DNA from: CAYNUJ01 sp964573255
Lineage (GTDB): Bacteria; Bacteroidota; Ignavibacteria; Ignavibacteriales; Melioribacteraceae
Assembly: GCA_964573255.1 (NCBI GenBank)
Contig: CAZNJB010000001.1
Span: 62,001-126,000 of the forward strand
Length of the DNA: 64,000 bases
Direction of reading: 5' to 3'
The notes beneath the pieces were generated by a model that was given only the letters and a program-made list of their open reading frames with translations, made no database searches and was not told the origin of the DNA. Position 1 is the stretch's first letter; each line of letters starts with the position of its first letter. Position numbers and translations under genes: made by a program. Below are positions 10,015-18,673 of this stretch, in pieces.

Positions 10015-10902
10015 TTATTCCCCACAATTACAACCGAAATAATTTGCTTTAATACCGCGAACACCAGGTTTTACGCTAAACAGTCCTCCGCTAAAAGGAT
10101 ATTTATTTCTATTTTCTTCACTTAAACCTTCAATAGCAGTAGTGATATAAAGTGTATCCAAATCTTTTCCGCCAAAGGCGCAGGATGTAACATTAAGTGC
10201 AGGCAACTCTATTTTCTCTAACAATTTTCCGGTTTCCGAATCCCAGCGAGTTACACAACCTCCACCCCACATTGCAATCCACAACTTACCTTCCGAATCT
10301 ATTGTCATTCCATCAGGATATCCAAGCTCTTCATTAATCTCAACTGCAATTCTTGAGTAGTTGATTTCTGCTGTTTCAAGATTATAGTTGTATTCAACAA
10401 CTACTCGAGTAGGAGTGTCTACGTAATACATCTTCGTTGAATCAACTGACCAAACTATTCCATTTGAAATGGTAACACCGGAAATAATTTTTTTTACAGA
10501 TAAATTAGTATCAATACAATAAAGGAAACCTTTTCCTTCGGATAAGTTCATATCCATTGAACCGACAAAAAAGCGCCCCGCCGCATCACATTTACCATCG
10601 TTAAACCGATTATTTTCAATTTCACTTTCGAGGGATATAATTTTTGAAGAACTTTCATCTATTAAATTAATTGAGTATAAACCATCCTGAAGAGCAACTA
10701 AAACTTGTTCATTGTTAATTGGTACAACAGTGCCTACTTTTTGCTGTAGTTTAATTTGTTTATTAATCTTATTCTCAGGATCAAAAATATTTAAGCAACC
10801 TTGCTCAATATCCACCCAAAGAAGGCGATTATTTTTATAATCCCAAATTGCTCCTTCTCCAAGCGTAGCTTTTGCATCGATTACTAAATTAACTTCTTTC
10901 AT
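10015..10902 (-). CDS. SMP-30/gluconolactonase/LRE family lactonase
   Basis: This 295-residue cytoplasmic six-bladed propeller enzyme matches the family's usual length. Expected metal-site elements are visible: E16 in LGEGAIWD, the NDGKCD and GRFFVGSMD segment, SNGIVWS, and PDGMTID. Family members hydrolyse sugar lactones (glucono-, galactono-, xylono- or rhamnonolactones) to aldonates with a divalent metal. Here it directly follows an SDR dehydrogenase (5 bases apart) and an enolase-superfamily dehydratase. It would therefore open the lactone made by the dehydrogenase and feed the dehydratase (inference). A cluster of Cys residues (CNCGE) ends the protein, as in some relatives. Confidence 0.88.
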   Translation of the reverse strand: MKEVNLVIDAKATLGEGAIWDYKNNRLLWVDIEQGCLNIFDPENKINKQIKLQQKVGTVVPINNEQVLVALQDGLYSINLIDESSSKIISLESEIENNRFNDGKCDAAGRFFVGSMDMNLSEGKGFLYCIDTNLSVKKIISGVTISNGIVWSVDSTKMYYVDTPTRVVVEYNYNLETAEINYSRIAVEINEELGYPDGMTIDSEGKLWIAMWGGGCVTRWDSETGKLLEKIELPALNVTSCAFGGKDLDTLYITTAIEGLSEENRNKYPFSGGLFSVKPGVRGIKANYFGCNCGE

Positions 10903-10907
10903 CTTGA

Positions 10908-11693
10908 TTATTCTTCGGGTCTGTAACGAACAAGATTTTGAGAGTATCCGCCATCAGCATAAAGAGTTGTACCGGTAACATATTTAGAAGCATCCGAAGC
11001 TAAATAGAGTATAGAACCGATCATATCTTCTACTTCTGCTACTCTCCCAAGCGGAATCCATTCATTAAATTGATCTTCGTTTTCCTCAATTACTTCCCTA
11101 TTAATCTCGGTTTTAACCGCTCCCGGTGCGAAATTGTTTACTCTTATACCCAAAGGAGCTAATTCCAATGCAAGCGTTTTAGTGAACATACCAATTGCCG
11201 CCTTCGACATTGAATATGCCATATTATGCGGATAGGGAATCTCTTGATGAATAGATGTAATATTTATAACAGATGCTGAATCCGAAGCTTTCAACAACGG
11301 CAACATTGCATAAGTAAGTTTAACTACAGATCTAACATTTACCTGAAATGTTTCATCAAATTTTTTCAGATTAAATTTTTCGAAAGGATTTATTTTTTCA
11401 ATTGCAGCATTATTAATTAAAATATCCAATTTGCCGGTATGTTGATTTATTTTATTGAAAATTGTTTCTACTGCATTTTCGTCAAGCATATCAGCAGCGA
11501 CCCAATATGGTGTATTCAAACCTTTCGCTACTTCTTTGCATTTATCCTCATTTCTCCCATGTATCCAAACATTGCAACCGGCGTTCAAAAAAGCTTTTGC
11601 AAAAGCATTTCCGATACCTCTTGTACTACCGGTTATTAAAACATGCTTGCCTTTTAACGAAAATATTTTTGAAATTGATTCCTGATTATTCAA
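10908..11693 (-). CDS. SDR family sugar (acid) dehydrogenase
   Basis: This 261-residue short-chain dehydrogenase/reductase has the classical cofactor motif TGSTRGIGNAF (21-31), NNAA (94-97) and a catalytic set S147, Y160 and K164 (YSMSK). The C-terminal GGYSQN segment is also typical. It resembles gluconate 5-dehydrogenase or sugar 1-dehydrogenase-type SDRs. The start codon overlaps the end of the upstream dehydratase gene by 8 bases, indicating translational coupling. In context it probably oxidises an aldose to a lactone or a sugar acid to a keto acid. In a locus with alginate-lyase-like genes it could alternatively be a reductase for the unsaturated uronate product. Both readings are inference. 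Confidence 0.85.
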   Translation of the reverse strand: MNNQESISKIFSLKGKHVLITGSTRGIGNAFAKAFLNAGCNVWIHGRNEDKCKEVAKGLNTPYWVAADMLDENAVETIFNKINQHTGKLDILINNAAIEKINPFEKFNLKKFDETFQVNVRSVVKLTYAMLPLLKASDSASVINITSIHQEIPYPHNMAYSMSKAAIGMFTKTLALELAPLGIRVNNFAPGAVKTEINREVIEENEDQFNEWIPLGRVAEVEDMIGSILYLASDASKYVTGTTLYADGGYSQNLVRYRPEE

Positions 11694-12906
11694 AGCAACT
11701 GCTTCCTTGCAATAAATATTTTTTTACAACTTTCTCATTCAATTCAACCCCGAATCCCGGTTTATCGCTTGGAGTAACCCATCCGGGTTTAAACCAGCTA
11801 TCTGTTCCCTCTATTAAAAGCTCATGAAAAAACGGAACGTCATGCGCATGAAACTCACAAGCCAAAAAATTCGGGATAGACATACTTAAGTGAGCACTTG
11901 CCATTAACGCGAGAGGACTTCCGATCATATGAGGTGCTATAACTTTATTTGCTGCAGCCGCCATATCGGCAATTTTTTTACCTTCGAGTAACCCACCAGC
12001 TTTCTGGAAATCGGGTGTTATAATTGCACAAAGATCTTTAACTATTAAATTCCAAAAGCCTTGTCTTAGTTGTAAATTCTCGCCAGTTGCAATAGGAGTA
12101 ACGGTTTGATTTTTAAGATATTCCAATCCCTGTTCATCGTATGGAGGTAATGGATCTTCCAACCAAAGAATATTGTAAGGCTCGATGAGCCGTGCTACTT
12201 TCACTATATCGTTAGCGCGGTACCGCCAATGTGCATCAAAAGCCAAATCAACATCCGGACCCACCGCAGTCCTAATTTTCTCCACTAAATTAACCATCCA
12301 GTCTATATCAGAATTCTTCAAAGAATATCCTTCAGCCGAGTCGAAAGTAGAACCAGGTAAATCGAGATCAAATTTTAATGCGGTATATCCCAATTCAGCC
12401 ATTTCTTTAGCCCTAACCGCAGAGGCTTCAGCTTCATCTTCGGGTGACTGATATTCATTTGTATTGTGATTTAACCAATTAGGATTTCTCGGCTGCAAAA
12501 GGGTTGAAAGAGCTTCCAACGAATCTCCAGCGTGACAATCGAGATAAATTCTTACCCCATCTCTAAATTTACCGCCAAGCAATTGATAAACAGGAAGTCC
12601 CAAATATTTTCCTTTAAGATCCAATAACGCGGCTTCGATACCGGTAATTGCATTCCAAATTATTCCGGATAAAGAACCGGCGCCGGATGCCGCCCAGCGC
12701 ATTTTTTCAACCAGTCGCTCGGTATCAGTAAAATCTTCTCCAATCAAAATTCCTTCAAATTCATGAATTATTTTTTCCAATCCCGGGGCAAAAAAACATT
12801 CTCCTGTTCCGTAAAGCCCACCTTCTGCATCACTATATATACGTACATAAGTCCAATTAAAATTAGCTTCAACAACTGCTGTAGAAATTTTCGTAATCTT
12901 ATTCAT
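11686..12906 (-). CDS. Enolase-superfamily sugar-acid dehydratase (mandelate racemase/muconate lactonizing family)
   Basis: This 406-residue protein has a capping domain (about 1-125) and a barrel domain. The catalytic set is clear: K178 (KFD), D224 and H226 (FDAHW), E250 (LEDPLPP), E276 (TGENL) and H326 (APHM). The D-x-H arrangement and the spacing to the two Glu ligands and the late His are those I know from galactonate and mannonate dehydratases of this superfamily. The likely reaction is loss of water from an aldonate to give a 2-keto-3-deoxy acid. The insert around 130-165 with LNHNTNEYQSPEDEAE is longer than in simple members. Neighbours are an aldolase-type RraA gene 21 bases upstream and an overlapping SDR gene downstream. 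Exact stereochemistry cannot be assigned. Confidence 0.88.
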   Translation of the reverse strand: MNKITKISTAVVEANFNWTYVRIYSDAEGGLYGTGECFFAPGLEKIIHEFEGILIGEDFTDTERLVEKMRWAASGAGSLSGIIWNAITGIEAALLDLKGKYLGLPVYQLLGGKFRDGVRIYLDCHAGDSLEALSTLLQPRNPNWLNHNTNEYQSPEDEAEASAVRAKEMAELGYTALKFDLDLPGSTFDSAEGYSLKNSDIDWMVNLVEKIRTAVGPDVDLAFDAHWRYRANDIVKVARLIEPYNILWLEDPLPPYDEQGLEYLKNQTVTPIATGENLQLRQGFWNLIVKDLCAIITPDFQKAGGLLEGKKIADMAAAANKVIAPHMIGSPLALMASAHLSMSIPNFLACEFHAHDVPFFHELLIEGTDSWFKPGWVTPSDKPGFGVELNEKVVKKYLLQGSSCFE

Positions 12907-12927
12907 TTAATTTCCGCTATCTAAAAG

Positions 12928-13629
12928 TCACATTATTCCATATTTATCAAAAGCATCAACTGCGCTCATTCCGTTCTGCAAAGCTTTAAGCACAAGTTTT
13001 TCCCCTCTTGCTTTTTCAAATGCCAATCTGAAAACTTCCTTTTCCACATCTTTAGGAACAATAACAACACCGTCTCTGTCGCCATACACTATATCACCCG
13101 GGCAAATTCGAATTCCATTAAATTCAATTGGAATACGAAAATCCAACACTTTGCCTCTTGGTCCCTGATCCTGAGCAAAACCACCCAAGGAAAAAGTAGG
13201 AAACTGCAATCTTAATATTTCATTTGTATCGCGCGAATATCCGTTTACTACAGCCCCTGCCGCTCCTAACTTTATTGCACGCGTGCTCATTAACCCTCCC
13301 CAAAGCGCATAATTATAAGACGCCCCCGAACAGATATAAACTTCGTTTGTCTTAAGATCATCCAAAGCACGAAACATCAAACCAAATGGCTTGTCCATTA
13401 TCGGATTTGCCGTTCCCTCAATTTTCTCGGCAAAAACATCGGCTTCCAGAACCGGTAGTGCTCGTCCAATAACTATCATCCGAGAATCAAGCGGTTTAAT
13501 CCGAGGTGATAAAAATTGATGTGTATATCCCAATTTGTCCAATACATCACCGACTAAAGCGGTAAACAATTCTTGTTTTACCTTACTAAATAATTCTACT
13601 TCGTTTTCAAAATCTAAAATCATTTTCAA
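12928..13629 (-). CDS. RraA family protein, probable keto-acid aldolase
   Basis: This 233-residue protein belongs to the RraA/HMG-aldolase-like family: GDVLDKLGY (27-35), the LWGGLMSTRA loop (109-118), GAAGAVVNGYSRDT (122-135) with R133 and D134, and PGDIVYGDRDGVVIVP near the C-terminus. Members with the R-D pair include class II pyruvate aldolases acting on 4-hydroxy-2-oxo acids. Others are RNase E inhibitors or mislabelled methyltransferases. Being the first gene of a dehydratase-dehydrogenase-lactonase run, it most likely splits the 2-keto-3-deoxy acid made by its neighbour, in place of an HpcH- or DapA-type aldolase (inference). Confidence 0.82.
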   Translation of the reverse strand: MKMILDFENEVELFSKVKQELFTALVGDVLDKLGYTHQFLSPRIKPLDSRMIVIGRALPVLEADVFAEKIEGTANPIMDKPFGLMFRALDDLKTNEVYICSGASYNYALWGGLMSTRAIKLGAAGAVVNGYSRDTNEILRLQFPTFSLGGFAQDQGPRGKVLDFRIPIEFNGIRICPGDIVYGDRDGVVIVPKDVEKEVFRLAFEKARGEKLVLKALQNGMSAVDAFDKYGIM

Positions 13630-13750
13630 TTTTATGCTTTACGGAATTTATCTCATTTCAATTTTTATTTTATAGTTTTATCTATCAAATCAGCCCTTTT
13701 TCAAACACACAAAATTCTTTGTATGTAATTTCTTGTCTGGGATTATTTAT

Positions 13751-13787
13751 AAAAAAGAGTGCAGAGTATATAAAATACGCTGCACTC
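13751..13787 (-). terminator. Rho-independent terminator after the beta-helix gene
   Basis: On the minus strand an 8-bp stem (GAGTGCAG / CTGCACTC), continued by an inner GTAT/ATAC pairing, is followed at once by TTTTTTAT. It lies about 45 bases beyond the stop of the T9SS beta-helix gene and before the RraA gene. It therefore separates the receptor/lyase transcript from the catabolic operon. Confidence 0.85.
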
Positions 13788-13808
13788 ATGGTTGTATCAC
13801 AAAGGTAT

Positions 13809-13831
13809 AAAAGCAAATTAGATTTGCTTTT
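13809..13831 (-). repeat. Perfect 10-bp inverted repeat overlapping a stop codon
   Basis: AAAAGCAAAT and ATTTGCTTTT, separated by TAG, form a tight hairpin that overlaps the stop codon of the beta-helix gene (13830-13832). There is no T run after it. It may protect the mRNA 3' end together with the terminator just downstream. Confidence 0.5.
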
Positions 13832-15443
13832 ATTTAAGGAGCATCATTTTCTTACTGCTGGAATAATTTCCTGCTTGTAATTTATATATGTAAAGGCCGC
13901 TTGTTAAATTCTTTGCATCGAATTTCATTGTATACGTACCTTTTGCCATTTCCTTGTTCACAAGTGTAGCTACTTCTTGACCAAGGATGTTATATACTTT
14001 CAATGTAACAAATGAATTTTCTGTAATAGAAAATTTAATATTTGTTGTTGGGTTAAATGGATTCGGATAATTTTGTTCTAAAGTAAATTTGGAAGGCATT
14101 GAACCTTCTTCAGGTTCAACTGCAGTAAGTAACCATTCAGCTTTTTTGTCAGGATACCAGTTTAAATCTCCTAACGGGAAACCGTCTTCAGCTGCAGTAT
14201 ATGATTGTGCTGAAGTTCCATAACTCATATCCAAATCCCAGTAATTTACAAATTCCATTGTATTTGTAATTTCAGCCAACCAAACATTTTCATCATCGAT
14301 AACTGAAACAGTATCAACTTTGTGAACAAATTCAGTAATCATTGCAAATGGGGTTTGAGGTGCTCTTGCAAATGATAATTGCTCTTCGAATGAAGCTGCT
14401 GTAGTATCGATTATTCTTTTAAAATCATTTGTAAACATTGCAGCTTTGCTCATTCTTCCAGAACCTGTTTGGAATAATGTATCAAATACTGCCGGTTCGG
14501 TAAAGATGTTATTATTATGGAAATTAGCTTGTGTTTGGAATGTATCAACATCTACAATTACGAATGCAACAGTGGAATATGGTCCCAACACTGTAACTCT
14601 ATTGCTATCCAAATATCCACCTGCCCAAGTAATTATTCTTCCACTGTATCTATCGGAGCCTAACATCATTGCGTTAGTTACTACATTATTTGTGAAAGTA
14701 AAGTTTTTAACCGAACGGATATCAAATGCCGGTTGCTGTCCCATTTGATGAATAAAAGTACAGTGATCGATAATAAGTGTATCTATAGGAGCTGCGGCAG
14801 CGGCCCATTTTTCATTATGAAACCACATACTTGTAGCATTACAAAAAGTATTATTTTGTAAAACTACTTTTCCAGCGCCTTTTCCTCTTAACTCAATAGT
14901 TCTACCAACATCTATTTGATCCATATGGCGATCCGCTAAGAATAAAGTATTGGTAACTTCAATTAAAGCAGCGCGGTTATCAGTACGGATACTAGCATAA
15001 TAAAAATCTCCTATTACACAATTATCTACAATAAGAGTAACATCATTTGCTCTAACATTAAAAGGAAGTCTACTATTTGTACCATCACCATGGTTACCAT
15101 TGATTTCCACATTAACAATTGTTAAGTCATCTTTAATGTCGAACATTCTTTTTGAATATGAACCGGTAGCATCAGGAAGTGGAACGATCAAAGGTTTATG
15201 CAATGTTTGTGCATCACCGGGATTTTTTTCATATGCCATAATGGTGATGTTTGTATCGACTTTAGCTGAGCCATCAAATGGGAAGACTCCACCATATTCG
15301 AGAAGTAATACATCTCCGGCATTCGCATTATTAACTGCTTCCTTCAATGCATTTGGTGTTGTGGGCTCAACTATAGTTTGAGCAATAGACATAGTTGTTA
15401 CTAAAAAGAACAATGTAACAATAAAGAAAGAGAACTTTTTCAT
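13830..15443 (-). CDS. T9SS-secreted right-handed beta-helix protein (chondroitinase-B/DUF5123-like)
   Basis: I place the start at 15443 (537 residues) because AGGAG lies 7 bases upstream and a clean signal peptide (MKKFSFFIVTLFFLVTTMSIAQ) begins there. An in-frame ATG at 15536 would add 31 Lys-rich residues before the signal and is unlikely. The mature part opens with a PTTPNALKEAVNNANAGDVLLL segment. It continues with short repeating strands (VTLIVDNCVIGDFYYAS, LIEVTNTLF, VVLQNNTFCN, FTFTNNVVTN) that indicate a parallel beta-helix. The last ~80 residues are a T9SS type A sorting domain (NYPNPFNPTTN ... KKMMLLK). Relatives include polysaccharide lyase 6-like and pectate-lyase-like proteins. 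Catalytic Lys/Arg cannot be assigned safely, so lyase activity is inference. Confidence 0.78.
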   Translation of the reverse strand: MKKFSFFIVTLFFLVTTMSIAQTIVEPTTPNALKEAVNNANAGDVLLLEYGGVFPFDGSAKVDTNITIMAYEKNPGDAQTLHKPLIVPLPDATGSYSKRMFDIKDDLTIVNVEINGNHGDGTNSRLPFNVRANDVTLIVDNCVIGDFYYASIRTDNRAALIEVTNTLFLADRHMDQIDVGRTIELRGKGAGKVVLQNNTFCNATSMWFHNEKWAAAAAPIDTLIIDHCTFIHQMGQQPAFDIRSVKNFTFTNNVVTNAMMLGSDRYSGRIITWAGGYLDSNRVTVLGPYSTVAFVIVDVDTFQTQANFHNNNIFTEPAVFDTLFQTGSGRMSKAAMFTNDFKRIIDTTAASFEEQLSFARAPQTPFAMITEFVHKVDTVSVIDDENVWLAEITNTMEFVNYWDLDMSYGTSAQSYTAAEDGFPLGDLNWYPDKKAEWLLTAVEPEEGSMPSKFTLEQNYPNPFNPTTNIKFSITENSFVTLKVYNILGQEVATLVNKEMAKGTYTMKFDAKNLTSGLYIYKLQAGNYSSSKKMMLLK

Positions 15444-15753
15444 TTTTTTCTCCTTTTTTTGTTTAAAAAATGATTTAATTGTTTGGTTTAATTTCTTAAT
15501 CTCACCTCCTTTGAAATTAAATTTGTTAGTTAACATTTATTTATCCCTAAAAAAATTGAAGTCATAAAATTCAATAAAAAAGACTAATGTATTACAGTGT
15601 TTTGGATTTATTACTGATTAGATTATTATAATTCGCCCAAATCAAATTATCTTAAAATGATTATTGGAATAGTTTAAATAATCCTCTTTTTTTTAATTAT
15701 AAAGAAACATAGTGTTTTATTGTATTGTGAAATTGAATAATTGGATTCTCTTA
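15444..15753 (-). promoter_or_regulatory. Long leader region with an orphan perfect Shine-Dalgarno sequence
   Basis: These 310 bases separate the TonB-receptor stop from the beta-helix start. On the minus strand AAAGGAGGTGA (15502-15512) is perfectly complementary to the conserved 16S rRNA 3' end, but no ATG follows at normal spacing. The real start, with its own AGGAG, is about 58 bases further on. The rest is AT-rich without a clear hairpin or ORF. A leader with a standby ribosome site, or a very short leader peptide from a rare start, is possible. Confidence 0.4.
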
Positions 15754-18594
15754 TTATAGTCCTAATTCAATACCAAGATTATAAAATGCCCCGTAATTTT
15801 CATATAATCTGTATTTGGGTGTTTTTGCTTGTCTATGGGAAGTAGGACTGCTAGTAATATTTGAACCATTTAGCAACACACTGAAATTATCGGAGACTTT
15901 ATATTTAGCGCTTATTTCCACACTGCTGAATGGATCAACATATCTGTCCTCATCAGGAGAAACGCCTACACCATTAATATCTAAACTTTCCCCTTGTCTG
16001 TAGTAAGTTGCACGAATTGAGAAATCTTCATAATCATATCCCAAGGTTAAATTTATTAAATCCTCAGCTTGCCCTGGCATTTGTCCTTTTCTAAAACCTG
16101 CTTTGTGAATAGTTACTAATTGTCTTTTTTCATAATCATAATAGCTTGTAACAGATTTAAATGGTAAAAATGAATCAGAATATAATCTGGAATAGTTACC
16201 GTGCAATACAAAACCTTTCAAAATTCCGGGTAAGAACATCAGGTTCGCTTGTAAATCGATTTCAAATCCTTTGATAATCGTTTCTCCGGGAGCATTAACC
16301 GGAATATCAAGAAAACGTTGAGTTAGAATACCGTCTCTTTCTTGCAAACCCCATCTTTGTGCATCCTCTTCATTCGAGATATAGGGTCTGATTCTGTATG
16401 AAATGTTATCAATTGATTTATAGAAGAATCCAAGCGTAAACAACCCGTATTTAGGTTCAAATATTGAAAAATAAATATCAAAATTCTTTGAAATTGCGGG
16501 TTTTAAATCCGGTACGCCGATAGTTATATCAGTTCCTGTTCTTACTGAACGTTCCTCAGAATTTATCAACCATAAAAAGTCAGGTCTTGATAATGTTCTT
16601 GTAGCTGAAAGTCGAATATCGAACCAATTAAGAGGTTTAATCCTTAAAGTAGCCATTGGGAACCAATAGTCACGCTTAACCTTTGCCTCTTGTTTTTCAT
16701 ATTTCCCGGTCGGAAGAGGATTTCCACCTAATTGCAAGCGGTAATATCCTGTGTAACTATTATCGTCGCCTTCGTAACGAACACCACCTATAAATGTTAA
16801 GAGTTGTTTATAGTTTATCTTGCTCATAATATAAGCGGCAGTTGTATTCTCAGCTATTTCATAGTCATCATTCGGACCATAAAATTTGCTTGTAAGGAAA
16901 TTATCATAATTTTTAACCAAATTATAATATTCCCTCACACGATCAGGATCGAGTGTAATTCCAATACTAGATTTACCATTCAAGAAATTTTCCGGTTTAT
17001 AATCTCTGTCTAACCACCAGCCCAAATCTTGATGCGGACGTATGTTTAATGTTCCACCTGCTGCTTCCAATGTATAATAATCGTTTTCGTTTTTCTTCTT
17101 CATTATTTGATATTTTGCACCAAATTGAAGAACAGTGGAAATTGAATTACCAACATTAAACGGAATCTTTGTGTTAAATTCGAAACCAAATCTTCTATCG
17201 CTCGTTTCGCCGAGATAATTGGTAAAATTACCATAAGTAGCGTTTGAATCCGGGGTTAATTGAGCAACAAAATCTTCAGGATTTAACCTACTATCAGGTT
17301 TATCACTATGCTCTTCTGCAAAACTAATTCTATATGTATAAGGAATTTTATTTATTGAAAAGGAATGAGATAACTTCCAATCAATTTCCATCCCCAAAAT
17401 ATTGTGCTTACCGCCCAAAGAGTTAATTAACATATCATTAATTTTTTCACTTACAGTAGATGCTATCGTAGCGGAAGAACTATTTCCACCTAAGGAGTGG
17501 CTGTTGCTAACTATATCATCATCTTTTCTGCTAAAGAAATTCCATAACATAAAACTGTTCTTATCATCACCATAATCCAACTGTAAAGTTGCACCATATC
17601 TCTTACGTATTTGAATTCTATCTGTTGCTGATACATTGTTAATGTCGTAAATAATTGTACTGTCCAACTGAGTTGACTGGGTAAAATTTGCAGTAAGTCT
17701 ATCCCGGCTTAAATTTTTCCTTTCAATATTTATAGAAGCTTGGACCCCCAAACTATTATCAAAAAAACGCTGACTCATTCTAGCGAATCCTTTATATTGC
17801 GCAAAGTCATTTTCCTGTACAGTATAAGCTCCATACCATCTTGACATATAGACAGGTTCATTTTTCGCTTTTGAAAGAACCATATTGGCAACCCCACCAA
17901 TAGCATCTGCACTCATATTGGGTAACACAGCTTTAAAAACTTCAACCCCGGCAAGATTTTCACCGGATATCATACTTAGATTTGAAGACCTATCACCAGC
18001 TTCAGAACTTGCAACATCAATTCCGTTTACAGTAACCTTGTTAAATTTGGGAGCTAATCCTCTAATAATAATTCCGCTTCCTTCACCAGATTCTCTAGTT
18101 AAAGAAACACCAGGTAATCTTGCTATCGACTCAGCAATATTTGCATCCGGTATTTCTTGTAATCTTGTTGCTGAAACAATATTCTTAATTTCATCGGATG
18201 TTAACTGTTGATTAATCGCCTCAGTTTGGCCTTCAAATTGGGCTTTAACAACAACCTCTTCACCTTGAATAATTACGGGATTCAAGGAAATATCTAATTC
18301 TAAATCTTTATTTGGAAAAATTTCAATATCTATTATCTTTACTTGATAACCAACATATGAAACACGCATTTTGTATTTACCCGCGGGAATATTAACTATA
18401 CGATATTCTCCATTAATATCACTTGCAGCCCCTAAAGCTGTCCCTACTAGTAATAAATTCGCTCCAGGCAATACATCATTTATTGATTCATCAACAATAG
18501 TTCCATGAATCTTTCCATGACCTTGAGCAAATAATTGAATTGAAAATAAAAAGAGCAGAGCAACAATTTTCCGTAAATACTTTTTCGATTTCAT
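15754..18594 (-). CDS. TonB-dependent receptor with N-terminal carboxypeptidase-regulatory-like domain
   Basis: The start is taken at 18594 (946 residues), where GGTGAG lies about 5 bases upstream; an in-frame ATG 12 bases earlier is less well placed. A signal peptide (ending QLFAQ) precedes a CarboxypepD_reg-like beta domain (about 25-110: GKIHGTIVDESINDVLPGANLLLVGT). A plug domain follows (about 130-245: ARLPGVSLTRESGEGSGIIIRGLAP) and then a 22-strand-type barrel ending in an aromatic-rich strand. It imports a ligand across the outer membrane with TonB energy. No SusD-like lipoprotein gene follows, so it is not a classical SusCD pair. It resembles the stand-alone receptors typical of oligosaccharide loci in proteobacteria. 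Its position between two lyase-like genes suggests an oligosaccharide ligand. Confidence 0.9.
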   Translation of the reverse strand: MKSKKYLRKIVALLFLFSIQLFAQGHGKIHGTIVDESINDVLPGANLLLVGTALGAASDINGEYRIVNIPAGKYKMRVSYVGYQVKIIDIEIFPNKDLELDISLNPVIIQGEEVVVKAQFEGQTEAINQQLTSDEIKNIVSATRLQEIPDANIAESIARLPGVSLTRESGEGSGIIIRGLAPKFNKVTVNGIDVASSEAGDRSSNLSMISGENLAGVEVFKAVLPNMSADAIGGVANMVLSKAKNEPVYMSRWYGAYTVQENDFAQYKGFARMSQRFFDNSLGVQASINIERKNLSRDRLTANFTQSTQLDSTIIYDINNVSATDRIQIRKRYGATLQLDYGDDKNSFMLWNFFSRKDDDIVSNSHSLGGNSSSATIASTVSEKINDMLINSLGGKHNILGMEIDWKLSHSFSINKIPYTYRISFAEEHSDKPDSRLNPEDFVAQLTPDSNATYGNFTNYLGETSDRRFGFEFNTKIPFNVGNSISTVLQFGAKYQIMKKKNENDYYTLEAAGGTLNIRPHQDLGWWLDRDYKPENFLNGKSSIGITLDPDRVREYYNLVKNYDNFLTSKFYGPNDDYEIAENTTAAYIMSKINYKQLLTFIGGVRYEGDDNSYTGYYRLQLGGNPLPTGKYEKQEAKVKRDYWFPMATLRIKPLNWFDIRLSATRTLSRPDFLWLINSEERSVRTGTDITIGVPDLKPAISKNFDIYFSIFEPKYGLFTLGFFYKSIDNISYRIRPYISNEEDAQRWGLQERDGILTQRFLDIPVNAPGETIIKGFEIDLQANLMFLPGILKGFVLHGNYSRLYSDSFLPFKSVTSYYDYEKRQLVTIHKAGFRKGQMPGQAEDLINLTLGYDYEDFSIRATYYRQGESLDINGVGVSPDEDRYVDPFSSVEISAKYKVSDNFSVLLNGSNITSSPTSHRQAKTPKYRLYENYGAFYNLGIELGL

Positions 18595-18673
18595 ATGACT
18601 CACCATAAATTAATTCAATATTTATTATTTAGTTAGTAATTCTATTATGTTTCCGAATGCTTCAATATTACTT

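Noticed and set aside
11462..11827. 121-codon ORF on the plus strand
   Set aside because: It lies fully antisense to the SDR and enolase-superfamily genes, both of which have clear motifs, and shows no family resemblance.
15754..18594. Label SusC for the TonB receptor
   Set aside because: No SusD-like lipoprotein gene is next to it and the receptor resembles stand-alone types.
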